Program-made: the position numbers and the translations under genes | Assembly: GCF_024169925.1 (NCBI RefSeq) | Contig: NZ_JALJXF010000001.1 | Coordinates: forward strand, 368,501 to 432,500 | Length of the DNA stretch: 64,000 bases | Source of the DNA: Methylorubrum extorquens | GTDB lineage: Bacteria; Pseudomonadota; Alphaproteobacteria; Rhizobiales; Beijerinckiaceae | Reading direction: 5' to 3' | The notes under the pieces: model-generated | Database searches by the model: none | Told to the model about the DNA's origin: nothing | What the model saw: the letters and a program-made list of their open reading frames with translations, nothing else | Shown here: positions 35,323 through 46,750 of the stretch, piece after piece | How positions within the stretch are numbered: position 1 is the stretch's first letter | Layout of the letters: the number at the start of each line of letters is the position of its first letter

Positions 35323-36489
35323 TCACGCCGGTCCGGCATCGATCCGCATGCGGAAGATCGCGTAGGGCGGCTCCTGCCGGTCGGTGCCGCCGTTATGTTC
35401 CGGGCGGCGGTTGGCTTGGGCGGACGACAGGTAGAGCCAGCCGTCCGCCGTGATCCAGAACGTGTCCGGCCAGATCAGGCGCGGGTCGGTGGCGATGACC
35501 TCGACCCGGCCATCCGGGTCGCGCCGGCCCATGCCGTTGAACTCCTGCAGGCTGAGGTAAACCCGGTCGCGCGAATCGGCGGCGAGCCCGCCGGTCAGGC
35601 CCTTCTCGCCGAGATCCGTCACCGTGTCCGCCACCGCGGCGTCGTCCTTGCCGGCATCGAGCAGGGCGGCCGTCTCGACCGCGTAGAGGCGCCGGCTCAT
35701 CAGCGGCGTGTAGTAGAGCCGCGCACCGTCGGGGCTCAGCGCGATGCCGTTGGCGCCGCCCTTGATCGGGCTCGTCGTGCCGTCGGGCTCGCGCTTCAGC
35801 AGCACACGGCCTTCGACGATCTTGAGGATGTCGGGCACCGATTGCGTGCTGGCATGCTCTGCGAGCCGCCGCACCGCGCGCCCAGTTGCCAGATCGACGG
35901 CGATCAGCGCGCCCGCGCCGGTCTGGCCCTGATCGGTGATGTAGGCCGCCTCGCGTCCCGGCCGTACATCGACCCGCAGGTCGTTGAGCGAGGAGGTCTT
36001 CGTCACGACCGATTGCAGCGGAATCGTGCGCACGACCGAGTTCGTCGTCGGATCGATGCAGACGAGCTTGGCCGCACCCGGCACCGGCTCTCCCGACGAG
36101 GCCATCAGCCCGGCATCGAGCAGCCAGAGGCGATTTTGCCGGTCGAACACGCCGTTGGGGACGTGGAACAGCGTCTCGGCGGGCAGCGCCGGATCGGGCC
36201 GGTTCGCCGCTTCGCTCGGATAGGGCACGACCCGCCCGTCCGGAAACACCTCGCCGGCCGTGAACACCGTCTTCTCGTCGAAGCGCGGCATGAACAGGAA
36301 CATCCGGCCGTCGGCGGAGAGCGTCAGCCCGGTCGGCGTCGTCGGTGCCTGCGCGGCCACCACGAGGTCTAAGGTCCCGACCGGCCCGGTCGCCGCTTGA
36401 GCGTGGGCCGGCCTCGCCGCCATCGTCCGTGCGGCGGCCAAAGCCGCGGTGCTGGCGAGCAGCGTGCGCCGCGCGAAGCGAATCGTCAT
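35323..36489 (-). CDS. Exported MRJP/Yellow-family beta-propeller protein
   Basis: A 388-residue protein related to the major royal jelly protein/Yellow family (PF03022), with PNGVFDRQNRLWLLDAGL, KTSSLNDLRVDVRPGREAAYITD and NGIALSPDGARLYYTPLMSRRLYAV as recognisable propeller blades. The N-terminus FARRTLLASTAALAA with ending HAQA is a twin-arginine-type signal, so a folded product is probably exported to the periplasm. Its ATG overlaps the stop of the SMP-30-like gene (ATGA). Substrate unknown. The two neighbouring propeller genes likely act together. Confidence 0.82.
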   Translation of the reverse strand: MTIRFARRTLLASTAALAAARTMAARPAHAQAATGPVGTLDLVVAAQAPTTPTGLTLSADGRMFLFMPRFDEKTVFTAGEVFPDGRVVPYPSEAANRPDPALPAETLFHVPNGVFDRQNRLWLLDAGLMASSGEPVPGAAKLVCIDPTTNSVVRTIPLQSVVTKTSSLNDLRVDVRPGREAAYITDQGQTGAGALIAVDLATGRAVRRLAEHASTQSVPDILKIVEGRVLLKREPDGTTSPIKGGANGIALSPDGARLYYTPLMSRRLYAVETAALLDAGKDDAAVADTVTDLGEKGLTGGLAADSRDRVYLSLQEFNGMGRRDPDGRVEVIATDPRLIWPDTFWITADGWLYLSSAQANRRPEHNGGTDRQEPPYAIFRMRIDAGPA

Positions 36490-37472
36490 GGGCGGCTCCC
36501 CCCTGAGCCGGTCGCGGCGCCGCGCACCTTGGTCTCGACGGCGAGCACCCGCTTGCCCGCGCAGAGGAATAGTCGCCGCCCGTCCGGCCCGCCGAAGGCG
36601 ATGTTGGCGCAGGGGCCCTCGGTCGGGATGTGTCCGACCGGGCGGCCGTCGGCCGACCAGATCCGCACGCCGTCGCCCGTGCCGGCATAGACCCGTCCGT
36701 CGGTATCGACCTTCACCCCGTCCGGCACGCCCTTCGAGACGGTTGCGAGGACGCGTTCGTTCGATAGCTGTCCGTCCGCGACGTCGAAGGCGCGGATCTC
36801 ACCGGCCGCCCCTTCGCGGGTGCCCGACTCGCAGATGTAGAGAATACGCTCGTCGGGCGAGAAGGCGAGCCCGTTGGGCTGCACGAACCGATCCGTGGCG
36901 ACGGCGAGCGACCCATCGGGGGTGAGGCGGAAGACGAAGCGGCCCTTCTGCTCGGACGGGCGCGGCTTGCCCTCTTCGGCCTGATCGATGCCGTAGGTGG
37001 GATCGGTGAACCAGATCGCGCCGTCGCGGGCGACCACGACGTCGTTGGGCGCATTGAGTCGCCCTCCATTGTAACGGTCCGCCAGCACGGTGATGGCGCC
37101 GTCGGTCTCCCGCCGCACGATTCGCGAGGTGCGGTGCTCGCAGGTGACGAGGTGGCCCTGCGTATCGAGGGTGTTGCCGTTGGCGTTGTTGGAGGGCTCG
37201 CGAAACACGTCCGCGCGGCCACCCTCGCGGATCAGCATCATCCGGTTGCGCCGCACGTCGCTGAAGATCAGTCCGCCGAGGGACGGCGCCCAGACCGGCC
37301 CCTCGCACCATTCACCCTCGTCATACAGCGTTTCCACGCGGGCCGAGGGATCGAGCACCGCCGAGAGATCGTCGGCGGCCCGCGCCCGGGAGGCGAGCGC
37401 GCCGAACAGGGCGAGGCCGAGAAGCGGGCGGCGTGCGATGCCGCGGCGGGTGAGCGAGGGCAATTCCGTCAT
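36486..37472 (-). CDS. Exported SMP-30/gluconolactonase-family protein
   Basis: A 328-residue protein of the SMP-30/gluconolactonase/LRE family. Motifs are EGPVWAPSLGGLIFSDVRRN (metal-site Glu), NAPNDVVVARDGAIWFTDPTYG, PNGLAFSPDERILYICESGT and GVPDGVKVDTDGRVYAGTGDGV. These six-bladed propellers bind a divalent metal and hydrolyse sugar lactones. Residues 1-32 contain ARRPLLGLALFGALASRARA, a Tat-like signal. It is the upstream member of a coupled pair with the MRJP-like gene; dnaG is divergent 134 bases away. Confidence 0.87.
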   Translation of the reverse strand: MTELPSLTRRGIARRPLLGLALFGALASRARAADDLSAVLDPSARVETLYDEGEWCEGPVWAPSLGGLIFSDVRRNRMMLIREGGRADVFREPSNNANGNTLDTQGHLVTCEHRTSRIVRRETDGAITVLADRYNGGRLNAPNDVVVARDGAIWFTDPTYGIDQAEEGKPRPSEQKGRFVFRLTPDGSLAVATDRFVQPNGLAFSPDERILYICESGTREGAAGEIRAFDVADGQLSNERVLATVSKGVPDGVKVDTDGRVYAGTGDGVRIWSADGRPVGHIPTEGPCANIAFGGPDGRRLFLCAGKRVLAVETKVRGAATGSGGSRP

Positions 37473-37606
37473 CGGGCGAAAAACGCATCGCCCCGGCGAA
37501 AGCTCCGCGCGACAAGCTTTAAGACTCCGGCAGGTCCGCCGCGCTAGACTGCCTGCCGCAAGGCCGGTCCTGAACGTCCACGCGATCCGCTTCCAGCAGA
37601 GTCACC

Positions 37607-39535
37607 GTGCGCTACCCGCCCCACATCCTCGAAGAGATCCGTGCCCGCGTGCCCACCTCCGAGGTGGTCGGCCGGCGCGTGCGGCTGAAGAAGGCCGGCC
37701 GCGAGTGGCGCGGCCTGTCGCCGTTCAATTCGGAGAAGACGCCCTCGTTCTACGTGAACGACCAGAAGCAGTTCTACCACTGCTTCTCCTCCGGCAAGCA
37801 CGGCGACATCTTCAAATTCGTCATGGAAACGGAAGGCTTGAGCTTCCCCGAGGCGGTCGAGCGACTGGCCGGCGAGGCAGGCGTCGCCCTGCCGAAGATG
37901 ACGGTCGAGAACGAGCAGGCCGAGGAGCGGCGCAAGGGCGCCCTCGAAGTCATGGAACTGGCCGCCGCCTACTTCGAGGAGCAGTTGCGGGGGCCGGCGG
38001 GCGGAGAGGCGCGGGCCTATCTCGACCGACGGGCCCTGGGCGAGGCGACGCGCAAGACGTTCCGGCTCGGCTATTCGCTGCCCGGTCGCTACGCCCTGCG
38101 CGATTTCCTCGCGGGCAAGGGGGTCGACCGCGACCTGATGCTGGAACTCGGGCTGCTCGCGGCGCCCGAGGGAGTGAACGTCCCCTACGACAAGTTCCGC
38201 GACCGGATCATGTTTCCGATCCTCGACGTCCGCGGCCGCGTCGTCGCCTTCGGCGGCCGGGCGATGCAAGCCGAGGCCAAGGCGAAGTACATGAACTCGC
38301 CGGAGACGCCGCTCTTCCACAAGGGGCGGATGCTCTACAACCTCCATGCCGCCCGCAGGAGCGCGCACGACCGGAGCCGGATCGTCGCGGTGGAGGGCTA
38401 TGTCGACGTCATCGCCATGACGCTGGCCGGCTACCCCGAGACGGTGGCGCCGCTCGGCACGGCGCTGACCGAGGATCAGCTCGCCCTGCTCTGGCGCCAT
38501 GCCGACGAGCCGATTCTGTGCTTCGACGGTGACGGGGCGGGCCAGCGCGCCGCCTTCCGCGCGCTCGACGTGGCCCTGCCGATGCTGGAGCCCGGCAAGT
38601 CCCTGCGCATCGCGATGCTGCCCCAGGGGCAGGACCCGGACGACCTGATGCGCTCCGGCGGTCCCCCTGCGATCGAGGCGGTGCTTTCGGCCGCGCGACC
38701 GCTCGTCGAGATGCTGTGGGCGCGAGAAGCCGAGGCGGGGACCCTCGAGACGCCGGAGCGCCGGGCCGGACTCGCTCGAACCCTGCGGGAGGCGGTGGCC
38801 GGCATTCGCGACGAGACCGTGCGCCGCTTCTATCGCGACGATATCGAGGGGCGGCTGCGGGGCCTGTCCGGCGGGGCTAGTGGCGGGTTTTCCGGCGGAC
38901 GCACCGAGCGCGCGGCCGGCGGCCGTCCGGCGAGCCCGCGCGGCGCCCCGTTCCAGCGCCGGCCCCGCCCCGGCGATCCGCCGCCGTCGCCCCGCATCAC
39001 CACGGGCTTCAACCCGCTGCTGAAGACGGCGGCCCCCATGCCGGCTGCGGGCGGGCGGGCGGCCAAGCGCGAGGCGATGATCGTCATGAGCCTGCTCGCG
39101 CACCCGGAGCTGCTCGGGATCGAGGAGGAGGCGCTCGCGGCCCTCGAACTGATGAACCCGGATGCCCGCGCGCTCCGCACTCTCCTGCTCGACCGGGCGG
39201 CGGAGGCCGGCACCCCGGAAGCCGAATTGATGGAGGCGCGGCTGCGTCGTGCGGGGCTGGAAGAGGCCCATGCCCGGCTGCTTGCCCTGGTCAGCTCCGG
39301 CGACCGCTGGACGCTCGATCCGAACGCCGACCCGCAGCGTCTCGAACAGACCCTGCATCAGGCCGTGATCTTGCACCGGCAGACGGGAGCGCTACATAGC
39401 GAACTTCACCAAGCTGAAAGAGCTCTTGCCGAGGACGGATCCGAGGCCAATTTCGCGTGGCTATGCGACGTGCAACAGCAATTGGCAGTGATCGCTGCGG
39501 CCGAGGCGGAAGCGGAGGTCTCTCATGAGGAATGA
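37607..39535 (+). CDS. dnaG: DNA primase DnaG
   Basis: DnaG synthesises RNA primers at the replication fork. The 642-residue protein starts at GTG 37607. Its N-terminal zinc-ribbon region reads GLSPFNSEKTPSF and YHCFSSGKHGD: three of the four expected Cys/His ligands are replaced, as is common in Alphaproteobacteria. The TOPRIM region (EGYVDVIAMTLAGY, CFDGDGAGQRAA) is intact. A Gly/Pro/Arg-rich linker (about residues 420-470) leads to a helicase-interacting C-terminal domain. It precedes rpoD, the classic macromolecular synthesis arrangement. Confidence 0.96.
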   Translation: MRYPPHILEEIRARVPTSEVVGRRVRLKKAGREWRGLSPFNSEKTPSFYVNDQKQFYHCFSSGKHGDIFKFVMETEGLSFPEAVERLAGEAGVALPKMTVENEQAEERRKGALEVMELAAAYFEEQLRGPAGGEARAYLDRRALGEATRKTFRLGYSLPGRYALRDFLAGKGVDRDLMLELGLLAAPEGVNVPYDKFRDRIMFPILDVRGRVVAFGGRAMQAEAKAKYMNSPETPLFHKGRMLYNLHAARRSAHDRSRIVAVEGYVDVIAMTLAGYPETVAPLGTALTEDQLALLWRHADEPILCFDGDGAGQRAAFRALDVALPMLEPGKSLRIAMLPQGQDPDDLMRSGGPPAIEAVLSAARPLVEMLWAREAEAGTLETPERRAGLARTLREAVAGIRDETVRRFYRDDIEGRLRGLSGGASGGFSGGRTERAAGGRPASPRGAPFQRRPRPGDPPPSPRITTGFNPLLKTAAPMPAAGGRAAKREAMIVMSLLAHPELLGIEEEALAALELMNPDARALRTLLLDRAAEAGTPEAELMEARLRRAGLEEAHARLLALVSSGDRWTLDPNADPQRLEQTLHQAVILHRQTGALHSELHQAERALAEDGSEANFAWLCDVQQQLAVIAAAEAEAEVSHEE

Positions 39536-39736
39536 ATTCGCGTCGGCGTGACCGTAGGGTGACGGCGGCGAGGGGCCGACTTGGTTAACGGTCGGTCAAC
39601 GCACGGCAAGTTAAAGCGGATGCAACGAGAATCGGCGCGGGCACTCGACAAGCGCGCCATTCCAAGACATTGCGACGGGTCTTTCGCGGAGCGCGGGCTC
39701 AGCCTGCGGCGCCGCCACGAGAACAATAGGCTGAGC

Positions 39737-41737
<2,001 letters not shown>

Positions 41738-41751
41738 CCCGGACGCTGAAC

Positions 41752-41777
41752 CGGCCGCCCCTCGGGGCGGCCGTTTT
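41752..41777 (+). terminator. Rho-independent terminator of rpoD
   Basis: Perfect 10-base-pair GC stem (41752-41761 with 41764-41773) around a two-base centre, followed by TTTT and further T-rich sequence. It begins 15 bases after the rpoD stop. Confidence 0.9.
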
Positions 41778-41822
41778 CGTTTGACACGGATTCAGATTGA
41801 TCGCCCGGGATTTTGCCCCCTC

Positions 41823-41918
41823 CGTCATCGCGAGGCGGAGCTGAAGCGAGCCAGGGCGCGACTTCGCCGGATCGTGCGGAGCCCTGGATTGCCACGGCTT
41901 CGTCTCGCAAAGACAGCG
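41823..41918. repeat. Interspersed palindromic repeat between rpoD and MFS gene
   Basis: Imperfect inverted repeat: the left arm begins CGTCATCGCGAGGCGGAGC and ends GCCAGGGC; the right arm begins GCCCTGGATTGCCACGGC and ends TCGTCTCGCAAAGAC. It belongs to the same family as the elements at 18767-18843 and 51343-51406 and lies in the gap between converging genes. Confidence 0.75.
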
Positions 41919-41942
41919 AAGATCCTGAAGCGATAAACCGTA

Positions 41943-43286
41943 TCAGACCGGGCGCCGCCGAGCCGGTCGCCAAGCGCGGCGCGCGAGCAGGGCGACCAGG
42001 GTCCCCGCTACGCCGACGGGCGCGTAGACGGCCAGGAGGGCGAGCCCGAGGCCGGCCTCCCCGAACAGGTGGTCGCTGAGAAGGCCGACCAGAAGCGGCC
42101 CGAGGCCGAACCCCGCCAAGTTGACGGTCGCGAGGAACAGGGCGTTGACCCGGCCGCGCAGCCGTTGCGGGGTCAGGATCTGGATGCCGGCCAAGCCGGG
42201 TGGACTGGTGAAGCCGAGCAGCGCGACGAGGCCGGCGAACCCGATAAGCGAGAGGGACAGGTCGGGGCTCAAACTCGCGAACGCCGTCGTCGGCACGGCC
42301 AGGATCAGCCCCACCGCCAGAAGCAGCGGCGCGGCATCCGCGTGCCCGGCGCCGCGCAGCCGGTCCAGGGCCAGCCCGCCCGCGAAATGGCCGAGCGGCG
42401 CGGCGATCAGCACGAGGAGGCCGAGGCGCAGGCCGCTCTCCGCCGGGGTGAGGCCGAAGGCGCGGACATAGAAGGTCGGCGCCCAGGCGGTGAGGGTCTG
42501 CGTCATGAGAACCGCGGCCGTGGCGGCGGCGACGTGCGGCAGGTACGCCTTCCGCCGCCGCGCGATCCAGGCCAGGGCGCTGCGAAGCGACGGTTCGCGG
42601 AGTCTGCGTGACGCCTGTGCCGAAGCGGCGGCCCGCGGGGTCGGCCGGATGCGCATCACCAGGATGGCGAGGGCAAGGTTCGGCAGCGCCGCGAGGACGA
42701 GCAGAGCCTGCCACGGGGCGAGGGGGGCGAGGCCGGGAAGGGTAAGGCCGCCCCGTGCCGTCAGCCATGCCAGCACGGCCCCGCCCGCGAGGAGAGCGAA
42801 GCTGCGGCCGAGCGTGGCGGCGGCGGTGAGCGCCGAGATGCCCCGGCCGAGGCGATTCCGGCGTAGATGCAGGGTCATCAGCGAGAGAGCGGCGGGGCCG
42901 AACCCCGCCTGACCCAGCCCGAGCGCGAGGCGCGCCGCGAGGAGCGCACCGAACCCGCCTGCGAGACCGCTGGCGAAGGTCGCCGCACTCCAGAGCGAGA
43001 GCCCAGCGAGGATAAGTCCACGCTGGCGACCACGGTCGGCCACGATGCCGAGCAGCGGAAGGGTGAGTGCGTAGGGGAGGGCGAAGGCCGAGCCTTGGAG
43101 CAGGCCGAGCTGGGTATCGCTGAGAGCCAAGGCCTGCTTGAGCGGGGTGGCGACCAGCGTCAGGAGAAACCGGTCACTGAACGCCGAAAACTGGATCGTG
43201 GCCAGCAAGGCGACGAGCGGCCAGCCCACGAGACCGGCTCGGGCGGAGGCTGTGCCCGGCTGCGGGTTCGCGGAAAGGGATGACAT
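41943..43286 (-). CDS. Major facilitator superfamily transporter
   Basis: A 447-residue protein with twelve predicted membrane helices. The MFS signature loop between helices 2 and 3 is [16 protein letters not shown], and helix 1 carries [14 protein letters not shown], a pattern of the Spinster/ExuT-like and hexuronate-type MFS group. ATG 43286 was chosen because the first helix starts at residue 20; the frame is open to 43445. It begins 8 bases after the AraC-type regulator gene on the same strand, so the regulator probably controls it. Substrate unknown. Confidence 0.87.
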   Translation of the reverse strand: MSSLSANPQPGTASARAGLVGWPLVALLATIQFSAFSDRFLLTLVATPLKQALALSDTQLGLLQGSAFALPYALTLPLLGIVADRGRQRGLILAGLSLWSAATFASGLAGGFGALLAARLALGLGQAGFGPAALSLMTLHLRRNRLGRGISALTAAATLGRSFALLAGGAVLAWLTARGGLTLPGLAPLAPWQALLVLAALPNLALAILVMRIRPTPRAAASAQASRRLREPSLRSALAWIARRRKAYLPHVAAATAAVLMTQTLTAWAPTFYVRAFGLTPAESGLRLGLLVLIAAPLGHFAGGLALDRLRGAGHADAAPLLLAVGLILAVPTTAFASLSPDLSLSLIGFAGLVALLGFTSPPGLAGIQILTPQRLRGRVNALFLATVNLAGFGLGPLLVGLLSDHLFGEAGLGLALLAVYAPVGVAGTLVALLARRAWRPARRRPV

Positions 43287-43294
43287 CCGTGGGT

Positions 43295-44299
43295 TCAGGC
43301 GAGGGCGCGCGACCAAGCGGACATCAGGTTCGCGGCACTCTCGCCGGGCAGAGGCTGGCCGACGGTGCCCGCGCGCGGGTGTCGCATTTCGGCGCGATAG
43401 CGGCCCGGCGGCAAGCCGAACGTGCTGCGGAAGGCGCGGCTGCAATGGCTCTCGCTGGCAAAGCCGTGATCGAAGGTGAGGGTGGTGATCGAGCGGGCCT
43501 CGACCGGATTGCGGAGCGCCCCGCTCAACCGTTCGAGGCGGCGGGTCAGGATGTGGTGTGCGACGCCACCCGTCGGCTCGAACAGGCGATAGAGTGCGCT
43601 GCGCGACAATCCCGCCCCCCTTGCGACCATCGAGACGTCGAGTGCGGGGTCGTTGAGCCGCGTTTCGATGAATGCCTCCGCGCGCCGCCGCCGCAGATCG
43701 GCGATAAGGGCATTCGAAGCCTCGTCGTCGGGCCTGACCTGCCCGAGCGCGCCGGCTAGCAACTCGGTCAGCGCACGGGCGGTGCTCTCGGCCGTGCTCG
43801 GATCGGTGGCGGCGGCCCGCCGCGCGAGGGATCCCATCAGGTCGCCGAGCAGACCCGACACCGCCTCCGGCAAGACATGTCCGTGATAGCGGCCCGCTTC
43901 GGGTGCCGCCGCCTCGACCAGTTTTCGGCTCAGGCTCACCGTCACGGTCGATGCCGATTCGACGTGCGTGCGCTGCGGGCGGCTCATGTCGAACAGGATG
44001 ACGTCGCCGGGTGCGAGGCGGCGTTCCGAGTCGATGGAACCACCATAGTAGGTACCGCTGCGCAGGTACTGAATCACGAAGTGATCGAAGCCGTCGCGGC
44101 GCACGCGGGCCCTGTCACGCCAATGCTGGACGCTGCTTAACGTTCGCTCGAAGACGTTGATCGGGCCGAACCGATGCGCCTCTACGCGAGCGCGGAATGG
44201 CCCGTCGGTCGCCGCGACGTTGGAACCGGCCGAGTAGAGCGCATGATACCCCTCGAAGCCGTCTGCCTCGGATGTGAAGGTGAAGGATTGGTTCGACAC
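43295..44299 (-). CDS. AraC-family transcriptional regulator
   Basis: A 334-residue regulator starting at GTG 44299. Residues 20-200 are an AraC-binding-like cupin domain (DGFDHFVIQYLRSGTYYGG, RLAPGDVILFDMSRPQRTHV). Residues 225-320 hold two helix-turn-helix motifs, DVSMVARGAGLSRSALYRLF and SITTLTFDHGFASESHCSRA followed by FRSTFGLPPGRYR. It lies immediately upstream of the MFS gene and probably regulates it in response to a small effector. Confidence 0.93.
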   Translation of the reverse strand: MSNQSFTFTSEADGFEGYHALYSAGSNVAATDGPFRARVEAHRFGPINVFERTLSSVQHWRDRARVRRDGFDHFVIQYLRSGTYYGGSIDSERRLAPGDVILFDMSRPQRTHVESASTVTVSLSRKLVEAAAPEAGRYHGHVLPEAVSGLLGDLMGSLARRAAATDPSTAESTARALTELLAGALGQVRPDDEASNALIADLRRRRAEAFIETRLNDPALDVSMVARGAGLSRSALYRLFEPTGGVAHHILTRRLERLSGALRNPVEARSITTLTFDHGFASESHCSRAFRSTFGLPPGRYRAEMRHPRAGTVGQPLPGESAANLMSAWSRALA

Positions 44300-44490
44300 G
44301 GGCCAAGGAGCGCAAGGGAATCTGAAAACCGCGATCCCATGCAGTTATCGGTATCGCTTCTGGTGATCGCAAGCGCGATATTGTGCAGAAAGTCCCGCGC
44401 TCGCGATGTGTTGAGAAGCGTAATTCAATCGACGGCTCGACGGCATGCTTTCCACGCACTTTTCATCCGGCAAGCCGCCTCGGGTCGGGT

Positions 44491-44859
44491 CTACTCGACG
44501 ACGAAGCGCGTCTCGCCGGCGCTGCGGTTCCAGAACAGGGTCACCCGGCTGACATTGCACAGGTTCACCCCGCGAAACTCGGACTCGTCGCCGTCGTTGT
44601 AGACGACCTTGATGTCCCACTTGCAGGCGTTCGAGCCGCCGTTGAACGTGATGTCGGCGGTGTCGCCGTTGGCGATCGCATCCTTGCCCATCACGTCCTG
44701 GCCCCAGTGCGACTGGCTGACGGGACCGACATAGACCTCGTCGATCTGGTAGCCGGTGCGGTTGACGAGGGTGAAATCCTGCTTGCCCTGAGCCAGGGTA
44801 AGGCTTGGTGCGAGCGCCGCGGTGGCCAGAAGGGTGAGGCTGAAAGCGGTTCTCAACAT
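44491..44859 (-). CDS. Small secreted protein, unknown function
   Basis: A 122-residue protein with a signal peptide (residues 1-23, LRTAFSLTLLATAALAPSLT then LAQG). The mature part (QDFTLVNRTGYQIDEVYVGP, SNACKWDIKVVYNDGDESEF) looks like a small beta-rich domain of about 95 residues with two cysteines that could form a disulfide bond. Similar short exported proteins are common and uncharacterised in Alphaproteobacteria. ATG 44859 fits the signal peptide; the frame is open to 44997. Bases 44300-44490 before the AraC gene hold no gene I recognise. Confidence 0.75.
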   Translation of the reverse strand: MLRTAFSLTLLATAALAPSLTLAQGKQDFTLVNRTGYQIDEVYVGPVSQSHWGQDVMGKDAIANGDTADITFNGGSNACKWDIKVVYNDGDESEFRGVNLCNVSRVTLFWNRSAGETRFVVE

Positions 44860-45156
44860 GTCGGGTCGTCCTGGCGCCGATCGATCGGCGGGTCCGGCAG
44901 GCATCCTCCTGCCACGCTTCCGCCTTAGCGCAGGGGCCTGCGCTGTGCATTGCCGTGTCGCTTCGATGACTTGATCCAGCGTCCCAATCTCGGTCATGCT
45001 GGCTCACCTTGCCCGGCCTTCCGCGTCACGATGCGGTCACGCTCGTCCCCCAGGCTTCGAGCGTGCCGGGCGCTCGTCGTCCACCATGGGCTCAAAGCGC
45101 CGTTCGTGCCCCGCGCGAAGCCTTGCTTTGAGCACTCGAGAACCCACCTGTCCCCG
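44860..45156. other. Intergenic region before the cyclase
   Basis: About 297 bases between divergent genes. It contains an 8-base inverted repeat CTCAAAGC (45091-45098) and GCTTTGAG (45125-45132) with a 26-base gap, close to the cyclase start. No gene or known RNA recognised. Confidence 0.4.
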
Positions 45157-46428
45157 ATGCGAGACGCCGACGCACCGAAACCAACGCCGACGGCTCTCGC
45201 CGACGGATCGGAAGCCGAGGACGTCCCGTTCGGGGCTCTGCAACGCTGCGTTGGCATCCGCGATTGGCTGCTCGGTGAAGGTGCCCGGTTGCCCAAGGCC
45301 GACGACCTGCTTGCGGGGCTCGCCGAGCGCCTCAACGCGATCGGCGTGCCGATCGACCGGGCCTCCACGGCCATCGACACGCTTCATTCCGAGTATTCCG
45401 GCGTCGGCCGCGTCTGGACCCGCGGCGCCGGATCGACCGTGCGCCTGTTTCCCCACGGCGAGGTCTCCGCGAAGGCCTACCAAGCGAGCCCGTTCTCCAC
45501 CGTGCACGAATCCGGCGAGTGGCTGAGCCTCGATCTCGCGGAGACCGCCGAGGACGCCTACGCGATCGTCCCGGAGCTGAAGGCCGACGGCTACACGCAC
45601 TACCTCGTGGCGCCCCTGATCTTCACCAACGGCAACAAGAACGGCATCACCTTCGCCACGCGCGCGGAGGACGGCTTCCGCGATGAGGATATCGCGATCC
45701 TGCGCTTCGTCATGCCCGCGCTCGCCGCGGTGATGGAGATGCGCATTCTCAACAAGCAGCTCGATACGGTGCTGCGCATCTATGTCGGCGACGAGCCGCA
45801 CCGCGCGATCCTCTCGGGCGACATCCGGCGCGGGCAGGTGCGCCGCATCCGCTCGGCGATCCTGTTCGCGGATATGCGCGACTACACGCGCCTGTCCGCC
45901 AACCGGACGCCGGAGGGCGCGGTCGATCTCCTGAACGCGTTCTTCGACTGTCTCGTGCCGCCGATCGAGCGGGAGGGCGGCGAGGTGCTGAAGTATCTCG
46001 GCGACGGGCTGCTCGCGATCTTCCGCGAATCGGGAGACGACCTCGGTGGCGCGGCCAAGAGTGCGCTCACGGCAGCGGAGGCGGCGTTGGCGGCTCTTGC
46101 CGAAGCGAACGCGGTCGGGCGCTTCGGCCTCGGCGAGCGGGTGGTCGATGCCGGCATCGCCCTGCATCATGGCGAGGCGGCCTACGGCAATGTCGGTTCC
46201 GGCACGCGGCTCGATTTCACCGTGATCGGCCGCGACGTGAACCTCGCGAGCCGCCTCGCGCGGCTCAACCGGACGCTTCAGGAGCCGCTCCTGATGTCGA
46301 AGCCGTTCGTGGACTTCCTGTGGGGCGACCCCGAACCGCTCGGAAGCCACGACCTCGACGGGTTCGACGAGCCGATGGCGGTGTACCGCCCTGGCCGGAG
46401 ACGAGCGGCGAAGGCCGCTGCGGAATAA
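45157..46428 (+). CDS. Class III adenylate cyclase
   Basis: A 423-residue soluble cyclase. Residues 20-220 are an N-terminal region with a GAF-like flavour (sensor, ligand unknown); residues 230-410 are the catalytic domain. FADMRDYT places the first metal Asp at 239, YLGDG the Asp at 283, and Lys279 in EVLKYLGDG together with the Asp in RLDFTVIG indicates ATP rather than GTP specificity. VNLASRL carries the transition-state Asn/Arg. No membrane helix. The start ATG 45157 lacks an obvious SD; the frame is open to 44950. It makes cAMP. Confidence 0.86.
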   Translation: MRDADAPKPTPTALADGSEAEDVPFGALQRCVGIRDWLLGEGARLPKADDLLAGLAERLNAIGVPIDRASTAIDTLHSEYSGVGRVWTRGAGSTVRLFPHGEVSAKAYQASPFSTVHESGEWLSLDLAETAEDAYAIVPELKADGYTHYLVAPLIFTNGNKNGITFATRAEDGFRDEDIAILRFVMPALAAVMEMRILNKQLDTVLRIYVGDEPHRAILSGDIRRGQVRRIRSAILFADMRDYTRLSANRTPEGAVDLLNAFFDCLVPPIEREGGEVLKYLGDGLLAIFRESGDDLGGAAKSALTAAEAALAALAEANAVGRFGLGERVVDAGIALHHGEAAYGNVGSGTRLDFTVIGRDVNLASRLARLNRTLQEPLLMSKPFVDFLWGDPEPLGSHDLDGFDEPMAVYRPGRRRAAKAAAE

Positions 46429-46555
46429 ATCGTCAACGAACGCAAGCCAAGCGTTCGCGTGCGTCCGCCGTCCGGTGTGAGTCGTAGATTGATTTGCCCC
46501 ATCCCCGGCCCGGTAGGGATTGACCGCGCGCCCGGCGGGGCCCACATCCGAAGTG

Positions 46556-46660
46556 TTCCAGGGAGATCCCCGACAAGGGGCTGAGAAACCGCTATCGCCG
46601 TCGCCGGCAGCGCGGAAATCCTTCGAACCTGATCCGGCTCATACCGGCGTAGGGATTGGA
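46556..46660 (+). promoter_or_regulatory. TPP (THI-box) riboswitch
   Basis: The conserved thi-box elements are present in order: CAAGGGGCTGAGA (46573-46585) and CCTGATCCGGCTCATACCGG (46628-46647), then GCGTAGGGATTGGA closing the terminal stem with TTCCA at 46556. The element binds thiamine pyrophosphate and represses the downstream thiO-thiS-thiG-thiE genes. About 90 bases separate it from the thiO start; a small hairpin CGCTC-ATGC-GAGCG at 46670-46683 encloses an upstream in-frame ATG. Confidence 0.93.
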
Positions 46661-46750
46661 CCTGATGGGGCGCTCATGCGAGCGGACCCGCTTCTATCGA
46701 AGCACATGGTGCCAGTTCCTGCGGGCAGACCCGCGGAAGGCACGTTTTCG

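Noticed and set aside
41823..41918. Possible CRISPR or insertion-sequence end
   Set aside because: There is a single inverted repeat unit, no spacer series and no transposase; it matches the dispersed palindromic repeats seen elsewhere in the window.
44950..45156. Longer N-terminus for the adenylate cyclase
   Set aside because: The frame is open to 44950 but the extra residues are Arg/Ser-rich and overlap the promoter region of the divergent secreted-protein gene.
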